Shown here: in pieces, positions 23,106-34,289 of the stretch
Position numbering within the stretch: the first letter of the stretch is position 1
Layout of the letters: each line of letters starts with the position of its first letter
Assembly (NCBI GenBank): GCA_959347315.1
Contig: OY365812.1
Span: 62,001 to 126,000, forward strand
Length of the DNA stretch: 64,000 nucleotides
Reading direction: 5' to 3'
Source: Bimastos eiseni
Lineage: Eukaryota > Annelida > Clitellata > Crassiclitellata > Lumbricidae
Made by a program: the position numbers and the translations under genes
Notes under the pieces: generated by a model
Databases searched by the model: none
Seen by the model: the letters and a program-made list of their open reading frames with translations, nothing else
What the model was told of the DNA's origin: nothing

Positions 23106-24252
23106 CTCGGACTTGTCACGCACATCTTAATGTAACTTGGCGGTAAACAATGATGGCTGTGCTCAACGGTGAAGAATCACGGCTGAGTTCTTTTGACTCA
23201 AGCCTTGAGAATTTGGTGTTGCGTATAGACAGTAAAAGTTGCTAGTATGTATATGTATATGCGAACTGTAGGCGATACAGATCGGATCACTGAGCGAGGG
23301 GGCTACCAGCGTTAGATCTAACGAATGGCCCATCAGGTTCAGCCTGTCGAGGTAGAAAGATTCGCGCGTTCTGTCTTCAATGCATAATGGGCGATTATAC
23401 TCCTTGTATTGATAGTTGTAGTTGATTAAGGGCGGCTTTGGTATAATAGCAACGTTGTCAATCAATCGATCAGTCAATGAAACTTAGGCTAATATAGCGT
23501 CCCTTTAAGATATCTACTCATTGGCGTTCCCGGTCCGACTACGGCTAATAAGAGCGCTTTTCAGCAATGAGCAGCACGCAGATGGGGAGGTCTTGGGGTA
23601 ACCCTTTCCATGTGATTGGACCCACCACTTCAAAGGTCCGGTTATGCATTGAAGTGCGGACGAAGGAACAAACAAGTTCTCCCAAGCAGCAGACCGGAGA
23701 GACCGTTGACCGACATTGACTGTGACAGGTCGATAGGGCTCCTGAAGGTAAATGGGGGTAGTGGCCGTAGTGCCACCACAGAGGCATTGGTAAAACTTAG
23801 AGTCTCCTCCGATAATGAGGTCTCACCTATATGCTTATATGCATTTGAGCACGTCTTGGAGTTGAGGTTTCTTGGTTCTATATGCCAGGCGGTGACCAAT
23901 CCTATCCTGGTATTGTGAGGAGGTTGATGGGCCTATCGTTTAGGATTCATCGCCCTCGGGTGTCCTTCCAGCACCTGCCTCCTGCGTTGGCCAGCCATTT
24001 TCGGATTTCCCAGTGAGCCTGTTCACGTCGTGTATCGACCTCGGTGGTCCTTCGGACGAAGTCTTCGCCATTGATGACACAGCCAAGACAGTCTCACTGT
24101 GCAGTCTCTAACTTGGCTGCTCAACCCCCACCCCACCACCGTGAAGTGTAGGTAGGTCTTTGGGGACTTGTGGTAACGTACAATAAAGTCGATTAGAAAA
24201 GCTTATCCAGAAATACAAGTTTTTCATATTATTTTATGCTGTTTAATTTCAG
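23106..24252. other. Remainder of intron 1
   Basis: Contains a minus-strand LINE-like fragment (23545-23787). The rest is unrecognised up to the acceptor at 24252. Confidence 0.5.
23545..23787 (-). pseudogene. Possible LINE C-terminal fragment
   Basis: The frame reads NRTFEVVGPITWKGLPQDLP, which resembles the RxFSVAxPxxWNSLPxxLR block near the end of many LINE RT proteins. Short and decayed. Confidence 0.4.
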
Positions 24253-24630
24253 ACTTGGCAGATAAGAGTCCAAGCGATGCGCAAACACTGGACGGCTACA
24301 AGGATTTGTTATTAGACATCCATTCCCAGATTGCCAATGCAGGAAATGATAACACGAAAATGACGGCTTTCAGTGAGAAAGATGTCGTAACGCTCCTCGG
24401 TTTAAATTACCTCCAGGCCGTCCAACGTGAACTGGGCTTAAGTGCTTCTGATAAGAGATTTGAATACATACGGGCTGAACACAAGAGAATGACAAGCATA
24501 CTGCTTGAATTGACGAAACCAAACACTGATCCGTCCTCTGACAAAATGAAAAGCCATTTAACTGAACTCAAGTCACATATCACTAAACTCTGGAACACGA
24601 TGCAGACAACCATTTACGGCATAAATCCAG
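24253..24630 (+). CDS. Helical linker exon (exon 2 of the B-box/USP gene)
   Basis: A 378 nt exon between acceptor TTTAATTTCAG (24252) and donor CCAG|GTTAGC. Both boundaries are phase 1, matching exon 1 on the left and the USP exon on the right. It encodes residues 320-445, a leucine- and lysine-rich, probably all-helical segment (for example YLQAVQRELGLSASDKRFEY and LTELKSHITKLWNTMQ). I do not recognise a family. It has no ATG of its own and no alternative role is visible. Because it is phase symmetrical (1-1), it could be skipped or shuffled without breaking the frame. Confidence 0.75.
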
Positions 24631-25369
24631 GTTAGCAGTTATTTTGCTTTCCTCAGAAAACATATTAATTTTGCATTACAAAATAACGTAACAGAGTTAT
24701 ACAACTTCTAGATTGTAGCAGCAAAAGTTTATCACATATGAAAAATCAACTAATTATAATTCGCTATATTCTGCGAGTTCAGAGTTTTAAAATGTTAAGG
24801 TCCTCTATTCGGCCTATTATTCAGACTTCTGTTTGTGTCATGATTCCTTTAGCATAGAAATTTAGTGAAATCCAACTGCCAAAATACAGTCAGGATCAAA
24901 TACTTGCAAGTGATTAAATTTATCGTAACTGCCATAGTCTGGATGATACGTTGAATCCTCGATGTAAAGTGACAGTTCGGGGAACCGAGAAGAATAGTGA
25001 AACTCATTATCAGCGTCTTATGCAAGAGCAATACCTCATTTCCGTTACATTGAAGACCTTTCAGAACGTTTAGATGTAACATTAACCCATCGGTGACCCA
25101 AGGGGTATAGCCCTTGATCCGCCCATCAGTTATTGCGGAAATTTATTTACTAGTTATAATTTCTATGCTGCCACTTACTTTAATCCTTCAGTGATTAGAT
25201 ACACTCATATTTACGCAATTTGAATCTATTACCTTGTGCACCTATGATCGTCGACGACAATCGTACCAATGCAGAGTTGACTGCATAAATAAACTGTGCT
25301 GCAAATACACTGTGAAAAGATCGACCAGACGGTGAACTGTGTACATATATAGGCCTATGGTATGTAATG

Positions 25370-25450
25370 TATTGTATTGTAAATCTTCGAAAATTTATCA
25401 GCGCCCACAATAGCCACGTCAGGGAGACCAGCTTATTCACCGGCGACATT
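25370..25450. repeat. Short dispersed repeat, copy 1
   Basis: CGAAAATTTATCAGCGCC followed by AGCCACGTCA and GAGACCAGCTTA recurs at 63625-63705 with small changes. It could be a retroposon 3' end; the family is unknown. Confidence 0.6.
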
Positions 25451-25832
25451 TTTGGAATTGATATGATGATCATATTTCTTCATCAAAACTTCGGTTTCCT
25501 TACCGGAACGTCATTCAAAAGAGGTATCATCTAGCCATGGAGTCGATCAAGCAGCAGCCAAAAATTAGACGTAGGCCTAATGATGCATTCTGTCTAGAAA
25601 ATGATACTCGTGTAGCGTTGAATGCAACATAGGTTATCCATATACCAAAAAGGTACTTCGTTCTCTCATACTGTCTTCTCGTCGTGCTTCGTGCAAAGGA
25701 AACGCTGCTTCTATTGTCCGAGCAAAATATACAGAACGGTATTCTCCCAGTGTGTCATAATTTGTGCGGAAATCGGACAGTGACGAGTGCTGTGTAAAAA
25801 TTTTACGAGCGTCTATCACATAGGCCCATAGC

Positions 25833-27625
25833 CAGTGTCCGATTTGCCGGGAGGGGGCCGAGGGGGTTGGAGCCCCATGCTTTTAGTCTTGACCCCCATG
25901 CTAATAACGTCTCATCGATCCCCGAGGCGGTCGACTTGACCCCCTCACATTCATTGAGCGCACAGGCATTACTCGCAACACAATTTTCGGCCATGGACTG
26001 TCAGGATACGAAATGATTTCAGTCATGAAGGAATGATATGAGCCGAGACGGAATGATTTCAGCCGAGACGGAATGATTTCAGCCGAAACGGGCAATTAGC
26101 GGGCGCTCGTATTTGTTACTTTAGACAAATTGCCAGCTAAGCGCCTGGTATAAGGACTCTACATATATATGTATACATGTATATAGGCTATGCGCACACA
26201 CGGAAATGTATAAACATGTATAATTGACACAGAGTGAATAGGGCGACACTCAGAATGTCAGATAGAACAAACGTTCATCCAGATTTTCAAATATTCTCCA
26301 CCCCTCGCTATAACTTCGAAACTATAATAGCCAAAGCCTCGATGTGGGAGTAAGTCGCTAAACTGAAGATTAATACTACTACACGTTGTGAGTCAGTAAC
26401 TAGCATCGAATTAAATATTCCTGCTGACGCCCGTGTATAAAATATATAAAACAAAACGGGCTTTTCAGTGATTCTGCCGAAGCGTTGGATTTAACAGGAA
26501 TGAAGCGAGTTAGCAGTCAGCAAACGATATCTTTTTTCTTCAAACGTCCTAATGCTAGAAGGTTAGGTAAGTTACTCAGTCCATACAGGCCTACTGTGAC
26601 ATAATTTATTTATGGACTTCACATAGAGCTCCGTCTCCTACCTAAGAACTCATCATCCTCATTTTACGCCTCTCTTAAAACTGTCCTTTTCAGCCGAGGA
26701 TTAGGCCGGGAGAGCCTCTGAGTATAAATCTTGAAGGGGCGCTTTATCAAGTATTTTTGATTGATTGAATAAATTTAAAATGCGACATGGTCTGCTGTTG
26801 CTACAGCACTAGGTCTACGCAAAGTCGTTCAATCAAGACTCTGATGGCTTGCACATGTAGATGAAGGCAAGTTCCCAAATTTCAGTGCTCGTTAATAAGC
26901 TGGTGCCCCGCTCATGGATTACTAAAAGTGTGGAGATTATGATTTGGACAAATAGGCTTATTAACACGTTTTGTTGACAGTAATTTAACATGTTGATCAA
27001 CTGCCCTACATGCTAAGTTAACTGTATTTTAATTGTATGTCAAGGCCTTTTATTTTATTATATGAAAGTTTTAAATTTTGTGAACATAGAAAACGCTTTT
27101 TATTGAGGAATAGGAAACATTAAAAATAATTTGTACACAATGGTTTTGTAGACTCCATGTGGTTGCTGGACATGATTTGACTCTATATAACATTATCTAC
27201 GTTTAAGTTATGAGTTACTGATAATTTTCAGATACACTTGTTCATTGGGTATGCTAGTATTGCGATTAACAACTAACAGTAGGCCTGTAGGCCTACATGT
27301 ACCTTTTGCAATTATTTGTTAGCTTATATTTTATACTTGCATTACGTCTTTCAGTGATGTTTGATGCTCATGTGTACAATTTGTCAATTGTTGTTAGTAC
27401 CTATTAACAAAGATGGTAGAGTCGTATTTGGTTTGTGTCACATTGTGTGATGGTCAAATCATTAAAACACTATAGGTCAGTCGCTACTTAGCGACTTAGC
27501 TACTTAGCGAGGAGCAAATCGCGAATAGCCTAATAAACTCTTTGCGGCTTAGGAAATTATTATTAGATCCTTTTGAGTAATTATATTTTCGACCCCCTGC
27601 TTCTTTTTTGACAAATCGGACCCTG
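25833..27625. mobile_element. hAT-like element in intron 2
   Basis: A 1793 bp element that begins CAGTGTCCGATTTGCCGGG and ends TTGACAAATCGGACCCTG. Flanks are CCCATAGC (25825-25832) and TCCATAGC (27626-27633), an 8 bp duplication with one mismatch. A 20 bp tandem repeat (GAATGATTTCAGCCGAGACG, about three copies) lies at 26028-26090. No transposase was recognised. Confidence 0.8.
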
Positions 27626-27789
27626 TCCATAGCGTGTTTTTGCTGATTTCCTACTGTGTGAAAATTGCGTTCGATGATTACCATTATTGGCAGACAAGTT
27701 AATCCAGTTACCTAAGGCCAACTCTGAACAACCCTATTACGGAACAAACTGTCAAACCCCCAAACCCGCGAAGTTTTCCGGATTCCGCG

Positions 27790-28080
27790 CTAGACTTATG
27801 AAGTCATGACTTTCGAATGATGTTCGAGACTTCGAGACTTTCGAGTCCTTCATTGAAAGTTGAAAGATTATAATTGAATTATGAGTATGAACATTGAGAA
27901 TTAAGATCACAGTGTTGCTTATGTTGTTTGGATTTGGATAATGTCATTGAATCGCAAAATCTTTGGTAATTACTTATCCATTCCTGGACTACGGGACAAA
28001 ATTAGCATTGCACGGAACACGAGACGGCCTGGGTCGATTCCGGGACTGTTTCGACGATTCTGGATCGGTTAGCAACCTTT
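27790..28080. repeat. Dispersed repeat family, copy 2
   Basis: Matches the copies at 15240-15465 and 41640-41945 (TTTGGATTTGGATAATGTCA, GGGTCGATTCCGGGACTGT). Confidence 0.65.
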
Positions 28081-28529
28081 CCGTTACTCTATAACTGCAT
28101 CCTCGACGAATATCCGGGCGTGCGTCATCTTCCACCAGTGAGAGACTACTTGTCGACCGTGTCTACGAATGTTGTCCTATCATCAGTTTTCGTTCTACCC
28201 TAACGACGCAACCGATAGACTCTGAACATCCCGGTCATCTGTCAGATTTCGCCGGGAATCCTTTGGTTGATGACTCTTCAGCTTAATGTGCATAGTTTTG
28301 CTAATTGTTGTGACATTATTCGTTTAAACTGACAATTAACATCATACCAGGCCAGTGCATAGAGCGCATCTGAATAGTGATTCTGTGAGAGGCGCTGTGT
28401 AAATATTAAAATACAATGCAGAAAACCGGGAAAATGCAAAATGCACTAGGCCTACATGAGACATTTCTGCAGCGTAAACTATATGAAAAGTATTGGCCAT
28501 GATTTTTTTAATCCAAATATATTAAGGGT

Positions 28530-29073
28530 TAGTTCTACGTCATTTGATCCCCGTCAGTTGATCCCCCGTCAGTTGATCCCGTCAGTTGATCCCCGTCAGT
28601 TGCTCCCCGTCAATTGATCCCCCGTCAATTGATCCCTCGTCAATTGATCCCTCGTCAATTGATCCCCTGCCTATTGAACCCAGCCCAATTGATACAACAT
28701 TCATGTTCCACTTGCGACCTTCTCCGTTTATTAAAAGAACGACGTAACAGAGCACGAAATATTAAAATGATAAGAAATTACAAAAGCGTACTTGAGAGTC
28801 ATAATATGATTAATTCATGAGCATAAAGTCCTAAGCATAAATGTCTTTGTATAGGATAAATGAGCCATTGCTCAGAGATATAGCAGAATCTCCAACCGGC
28901 CGAGTGACATGAACCCTGGGCATTGCTTTGCTATTTTCCAAATGTGTAAAATCAATCTTTTGTTTACTAACGGTCTCAGCTACAAGTCTGACGCGAGATT
29001 CACTTAGGACGAATAGACAGGGGATCAATTGACTTGGGGATCAATTAACGTTGGGATCAATTGACGCGATACC
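28530..29073. mobile_element. Inverted-repeat DNA element with GTCAATTGATCCCC repeat arms
   Basis: The left arm (28538-28690) has about ten units of CCCCGTCAATTGAT or CGTCAGTTGATC. The right arm (29018-29066) has about three reverse-complement units (GGGATCAATTGAC). The core has no gene. No clear target-site duplication, so ends are approximate. In intron 2 of the B-box/USP gene. Confidence 0.6.
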
Positions 29074-29575
29074 TATAGGCTTTCTTTGAAAAATGAATTA
29101 CTTGCACATATCCTTACCTTGATGATATATTTGTAATTAATGACAAAGGAAACTGTAGTTTCCAAAAATACAGTTTTGGTTGGTGGGTCATCCGTTGGGC
29201 GTTTGTGTTGGCAAACTTATTAACTTGTGTCTCCGAATGCTAATAGAGTCTCTGCGTTCAAATATATGATTATAGGGTATACACTACACAGTGACCGATA
29301 TGAACAAACTAAGCTATGACGTAGCGACGCGTTTGAGAAGGCAGTAGCATGTTGAAAATGCAAAAACATTTGTTATAAAAACGCATCTTCCAATTTAAAT
29401 TTAAGTTATGCTACTGTTTTTGGTGAATGTTAAAGTGTCTGATGTTTTCTCTAGAAAATCTGAAAAGTTGAAACTTTAGAATATGTAATGATACCAGTAT
29501 AATTATAGCATTATAGTCCGTCTCAAAACTTTATACAAGGGTAATCAGTCTGAGTTGTTGATGTGTTTTACACAG

Positions 29576-31068
29576 AGAGCGTTCTTGTGCCAAAAGGATT
29601 TCAAAATCACGGAAACACTTGCTATTTGAACTCAATTCTTCAGTGCTTACTTCAAACGGTTCTTCTTCCCTTTGAACTGACTGTGAACCTATACGGTCTG
29701 GAAAATGTGTTGAAAGACAAGCAGAAAACGTTTCGTTTGAGCAAAGCATTCTTGCGATTGGCCTCAAAATACAAAGAATCTGAAGAGAGAAAGGCTGCTC
29801 TGAAAAACTTGTATGACGAGTTTGTGGACACAACACCGAGATTCAATGATCAAAGACAACATGACAGCCACGATCTTCTGATTCACTTTCTTGATAAGTT
29901 ACGAGTAGAAGAACGAAACGCCTGGGAAAAACCTCCCAATGGTCCAGAAACCAAGAAAATGCTGACAGTAATTGATCGAATATTCGGAGGACAGTTCATC
30001 ACAGTCTATACCTGTCACTCCTGTGAAGAACCTTATGCCATTCGTGAGCCTTTTCTGGACATTTCGATTCCACTTTGCACGTTGATTCCAGATGAGCATA
30101 AACCGGAAGATAACAAAAGCAAAGCAGTACGGCACGGTGCAGGCAATGATCAAATGGCATTTGCGACCTTGTCTACAGAGTCACAACTGAAACCATTGGC
30201 TGGTGTTGTAATCTGCGAGGAAAGTCAGTTGAGCCCTGAACCATGGTCAGTTTTAGACCTACATGACAGCATGAAGTCCTCTCCCACAGGAGACAATGTC
30301 TTCATTATGAACATGATGCAACCACTGACCTTCGAAGAATCAGCGGAACCTGAAGCTAAGAATTTTCTCTCTCGTATCTTTAACACTCCAAATATAAATG
30401 TCAGCCAGTGCTTAAAATATTTCACTAGAGCTGAAGTTATTAGCGACGAGTACTTGTGTAGAAATTGCCAGGCACCAGGAGGAAGTGATGATGCACCTAA
30501 GATGACATCAGCTACAAAGCGGACCCTGATCTCCAGTCCACCAGCCATTCTCGTTCTTCACCTGAAAAGATTTGAACAGAAATCAACAGGATTCGTAAAA
30601 CGAGATGAAACGATTTCATACGATGAATTGCTTGACGTTGGTCCTTTCTGCAGCGTCAGTGCATTGAGAATCGATCCAGAAGAGGAAAATGTCTGGTACT
30701 CTCTCTACGCTGTAGTCGTCCATAGTGGCTCCTTGCTTTCCTCGGGTCATTACATCGCTTATGTCAAACAAAGGCACTGCAGCGCACAAATAGAGGACCA
30801 GCGGAGAGAAAAGTTCCTGAAGAAGAACTCTGGTGACCGAGACATAATTCCGAGTGAAGATGATTTGGCAGCAATGAAGAATAGGAGGAAAGCACCCAGG
30901 AGGAGAGATCAAGCAAAGCATCCAATTCCAATTCCTGGCCAATGGTTCTTCATCAGCGACGAAAAAGTGAGTCGATGTGATACAAAACAAGCTTTGAATC
31001 AAAAAGCCTTTCTTCTGTTCTATGAAAGAATCCCAGGCATTGGTCAGATTAAGAGCACCGGCGTTTAA
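29576..31068 (+). CDS. USP16/USP45-like catalytic exon (exon 3 of the B-box/USP gene, copy B)
   Basis: Encodes residues 446-942: Cys box NHGNTCYLN (Cys codon at 29620, residue 461), QHDSHDLLIHFLDKLR, VFTxx-type zinc pair CHSC, second pair CRNC, SSPPAILVLHLKRF, His box SSGHYIAYVK (His codon at 30748, residue 837), FFISDEK and FLLFYERI. All catalytic and zinc positions are present, so activity on ubiquitin conjugates is expected. The acceptor GTTTTACACAG gives a phase-1 start that matches exon 2; no ATG lies near the 5' end, which also argues for splicing from upstream exons. The insert between the zinc pairs differs completely from copy A. The best-known relative USP16 acts on histone H2A and has a ZnF-UBP instead of a B-box; the substrate here is unknown. 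Confidence 0.9.
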
Positions 31069-31443
31069 ATGACATCATTGTTGTTATCTGCTCAGCTGAC
31101 AAACAGTTTAATTATATCCTTCTAATAATTAGTTATTGAATCATTTGAATCATTGGCTTGAGTTGAACAGAACTGTTTAAATGGATAGACACCTCAAGAT
31201 CGCTTCAGATTGGTCGCGTGGTTACATTCTGAACTCAGCCAAGTGACAGATGTCTGGACATCGCCGAATCCCTCATCTCGACCTGCAACACGTCGCTTGC
31301 ATCTGAACAACTATAGCAGACGGTCTACAATCCACGGACATCAGTTCTATACAGAAACAAGAATTATGTTTATTACTCAAGACTTGCTATGCCAAGAAAC
31401 CTAATTAAGAATTATAATCGTCAGTAGGCTTATACATAAGTTG

Positions 31444-31449
31444 AATAAA
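31444..31449 (+). promoter_or_regulatory. Candidate polyadenylation signal for the B-box/USP gene
   Basis: AATAAA 375 bp after the stop codon and just before a TA microsatellite. Confidence 0.45.
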
Positions 31450-31461
31450 AATTATGTGCAT

Positions 31462-31469
<8 letters not shown>

Positions 31470-31492
<23 letters not shown>
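31470..31492. repeat. TA microsatellite
   Basis: Uninterrupted TA repeats just downstream of the candidate polyA signal. A second TA run lies at 31861-31886. Confidence 0.85.
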
Positions 31493-31493
<1 letters not shown>

Positions 31494-31860
31494 AATGTAT
31501 TCATTAAGGCAACTGCATACATTGTATATGTTTGGCAACTAGCAACAAGTGCTTCCTATCATTCGCTCTATTTCCCAAAGGAAGCGCTAATTGTGTGCAG
31601 TTAAAACTATAAAAAAAACTGTGAAATGTGACTTTACACGTATTCTGGCTTTTATTCTAAAATTAACGAGACTTAATTCTCTAGAGGTCTGCATAGGAAA
31701 AGGATCTCAAATGCATGTATGTCGATGTATTCTGCAGTTAGGCGAGTCTCCTACTGCATAGCTTAGTCCTTCATCAAAGGTTCAAATGTGCAAAAACAAC
31801 GCATGCTTCAAAATCGCAGTTTCAGCCGACAGACAGAGAAAGAGATGAATTATGGATAAG

Positions 31861-31885
<25 letters not shown>

Positions 31886-31891
<6 letters not shown>

Positions 31892-31982
31892 TCGGTTCAA
31901 TGACAGTAATGCAATTATAGTACAATTGCATTATTCTTATTACTCTCAATCAACCTCTTAACGAGTCTTTTCATAAAGGTAC

Positions 31983-32015
<33 letters not shown>

Positions 32016-32160
32016 TATATGTATATATACATGAAAAGAAACATGAGGAAAGCATATATATATATACCTTTATGAAAAGACTCGGTAAGAGGTTGATTGA
32101 GAGTAATAAGAGTAATGCAATTATAATATAATTGCATAACTGTCATTGAACCGAATTAAT
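31886..32160. mobile_element. Hairpin (foldback) MITE
   Basis: Two 96 bp arms (31886-31981 and 32065-32160) are inverted copies with only a few mismatches, starting ATTAATTCGGTTCAATGACA. They are separated by an 83 bp TATA-rich loop that is itself partly palindromic. It abuts a TA microsatellite, so a TA duplication cannot be told from the background. Confidence 0.8.
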
Positions 32161-32488
32161 GAACAAATATAGGACCACGTTCAATTTAACCCCAAAAACT
32201 AAACCACCCAAGGCCTATTATGGGGCTGAGTCAGTGAATTCCCTCTGAACGCGTCAATTGGGAAGATCTATTGATATAGATAGCTCCAAGACAAAGAGGT
32301 CAGGGTCAGGGACATGCAAACCAATAATTTAGTGTCAACGTTTTAGTTGTCAAAGAAGAGCTGTTCATTTTTACCCACCAGACAATTGAAAACCGACGAA
32401 TTACGTGTTTATCTAAATATATGTTTGCAAATGCATCATAAAAAATTCTTCATAGAAACACTACAGCTAAAATGAATGTTAACTATAT

Positions 32489-33313
32489 AAGTGGCTCTTA
32501 AAGTCGTGGTCGACGGACCACTCGTGGTCCGCGAAAATGTTTGTTAAAACAGATTAATTTTACACTTCTTTGACACTAATTTAACATGAATTTAATTGTT
32601 TCAGGATTTTAACAATCTAACATAATCTAAATTAGAAACTAAAACATTTGAGTACGACATGTAGCGGCGTGTGGCCATTGTGAACAGATAAATGTGTTGG
32701 TAATGTTTCATCTTTGCTCAATTTTAATTCCAATAGTTTTTAGGAAATGAGCAATAAAAAATCAAGTTAGTAGATGACGAGTTGTAGCAGAAGATTAAAT
32801 ATTTTTGATTATTTAATCCAAATTCTGTAGAACTACAAGAATATTAATTATTAAATTAAAATTTTTGTAATAAATAAATAAAAATAACCATAAGTAAAAG
32901 GAAACAATCGTTTATGAACAGTTTTATGAACACAAATCAAAAAAGTCTGCAGGAAAAAGTGAGACCATTCAGACAGTGAAACTGAGGAAGAAAACGATAA
33001 TAATGGCCCTGCAAATAACTTTCTATTTTTTTATTATACTTGTATAATCACAACATCTAAATTTAATGATATTAACAATTTAATCTTATTACATTTCTGC
33101 AACAAAAATCATGAAATCAAACTGGGGCGCTTACAACGCTCCCCCAGACTCCTTTATCGTGAGGGGATTCGCGCTCGTTTGTCCACTTAAGGACTTCACT
33201 ACATACACCAATGTGTTCTCACGTTTGGTGTTAGGGGTCATTGGTCACACTGGTCCGCAACAATTATTAAAGTCATTGGTGGTCCCTTGCGCGATAAAGT
33301 TTAAGAACCACTG
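32489..33313. mobile_element. hAT-like element (same family as 62322-63488)
   Basis: An 825 bp element with ends AAGTGGCTCTTAAAGT and AAAGTTTAAGAACCACTG and a perfect 8 bp duplication AACTATAT (32481-32488, 33314-33321). The right-hand part (GGGGCGCTTACAACGCTCCC and following) is shared with the copy at 62322-63488. A 20 bp tandem duplication including the target site follows at about 33309-33348. Confidence 0.88.
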
Positions 33314-33321
33314 AACTATAT

Positions 33322-34281
33322 GACTGAACCACTGAACTATATGACTGACTCGTCTCCAACATCTGTTCAGTTACTCATCTGGAGGGGTTAGAAGACGACG
33401 AGCTAGGGTGTTGAACCACCCAAACACCCCCATGGACAACTAAAGCGTTGCCTGAAGCAACGTCGTGTCAATGGCAGATGTAGGTCTATGCGCTCAAACT
33501 AATGACAATTTGCTCCACAGTTTTTCCTGCACCCGACCACTTATAACATTTTCAATTTTGCAGTAGGCCAACAGATTAGTCAGATAGGCCTATTCAAAAA
33601 CACAGAATAGTCTGGCTGCAACGGGTCCTTGATTCTTGGATTAGATGCCATCAATCGTAAGCTTATCCATCTGCCTCTATCATTTTAGCTGTTCAAGGAC
33701 ATTGTTGTGGTTGATGTTGTTGGGTCTAGGTAGATAGCCAGAGCCTCTCTGAAGAGGCGCTATATAATCGTATTATTTATAACTACTATCAATTCTGATT
33801 CTGACGGTGAAAATGTACATTGCTCTTTTGTGAGTTCGAATCATGGTTACAAGTTCTATTTGTGGTTATTGTTAACCATTGACTACGGTGTTATAACAAC
33901 GCTGCTATACGTAGGCCTACCCAGATCTCTTTTATACACAGGTAACGCATTGGCGGCTCTTGCAAGCCAGGCTATTAGCATAATATGCATGAGCTGAGCT
34001 ATTAATAGCGATCACGTGTTTGTCCTGTATGTGTGTGTGGCTCTGACTTGTGCCAATTGATCGAGCGATCAAGTAAAAGTGAAAATACAACGAAATATGA
34101 AAATGAAAACGAGGAGAAAATGATTTCGTTTTGGATCTGAAGAGAGAAGAAAGATCGCATTCGTTGCCATTGGATTCTCTTTTCAATTGGACGTCGTCAG
34201 GTAAGAAACATCTTCAAAATAACCTTAACAACTCCTCTCTCTGCCTCCATCTCTCCGTCGTCTGCTAGCAACTGGACTTTG
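33322..34281. other. Intergenic
   Basis: No gene was recognised. GAGGCGCTATATAAT at about 33755 resembles a retroposon tail motif seen also near 26737 and 34906. Confidence 0.5.
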
Positions 34282-34289
34282 ATCTTCAG

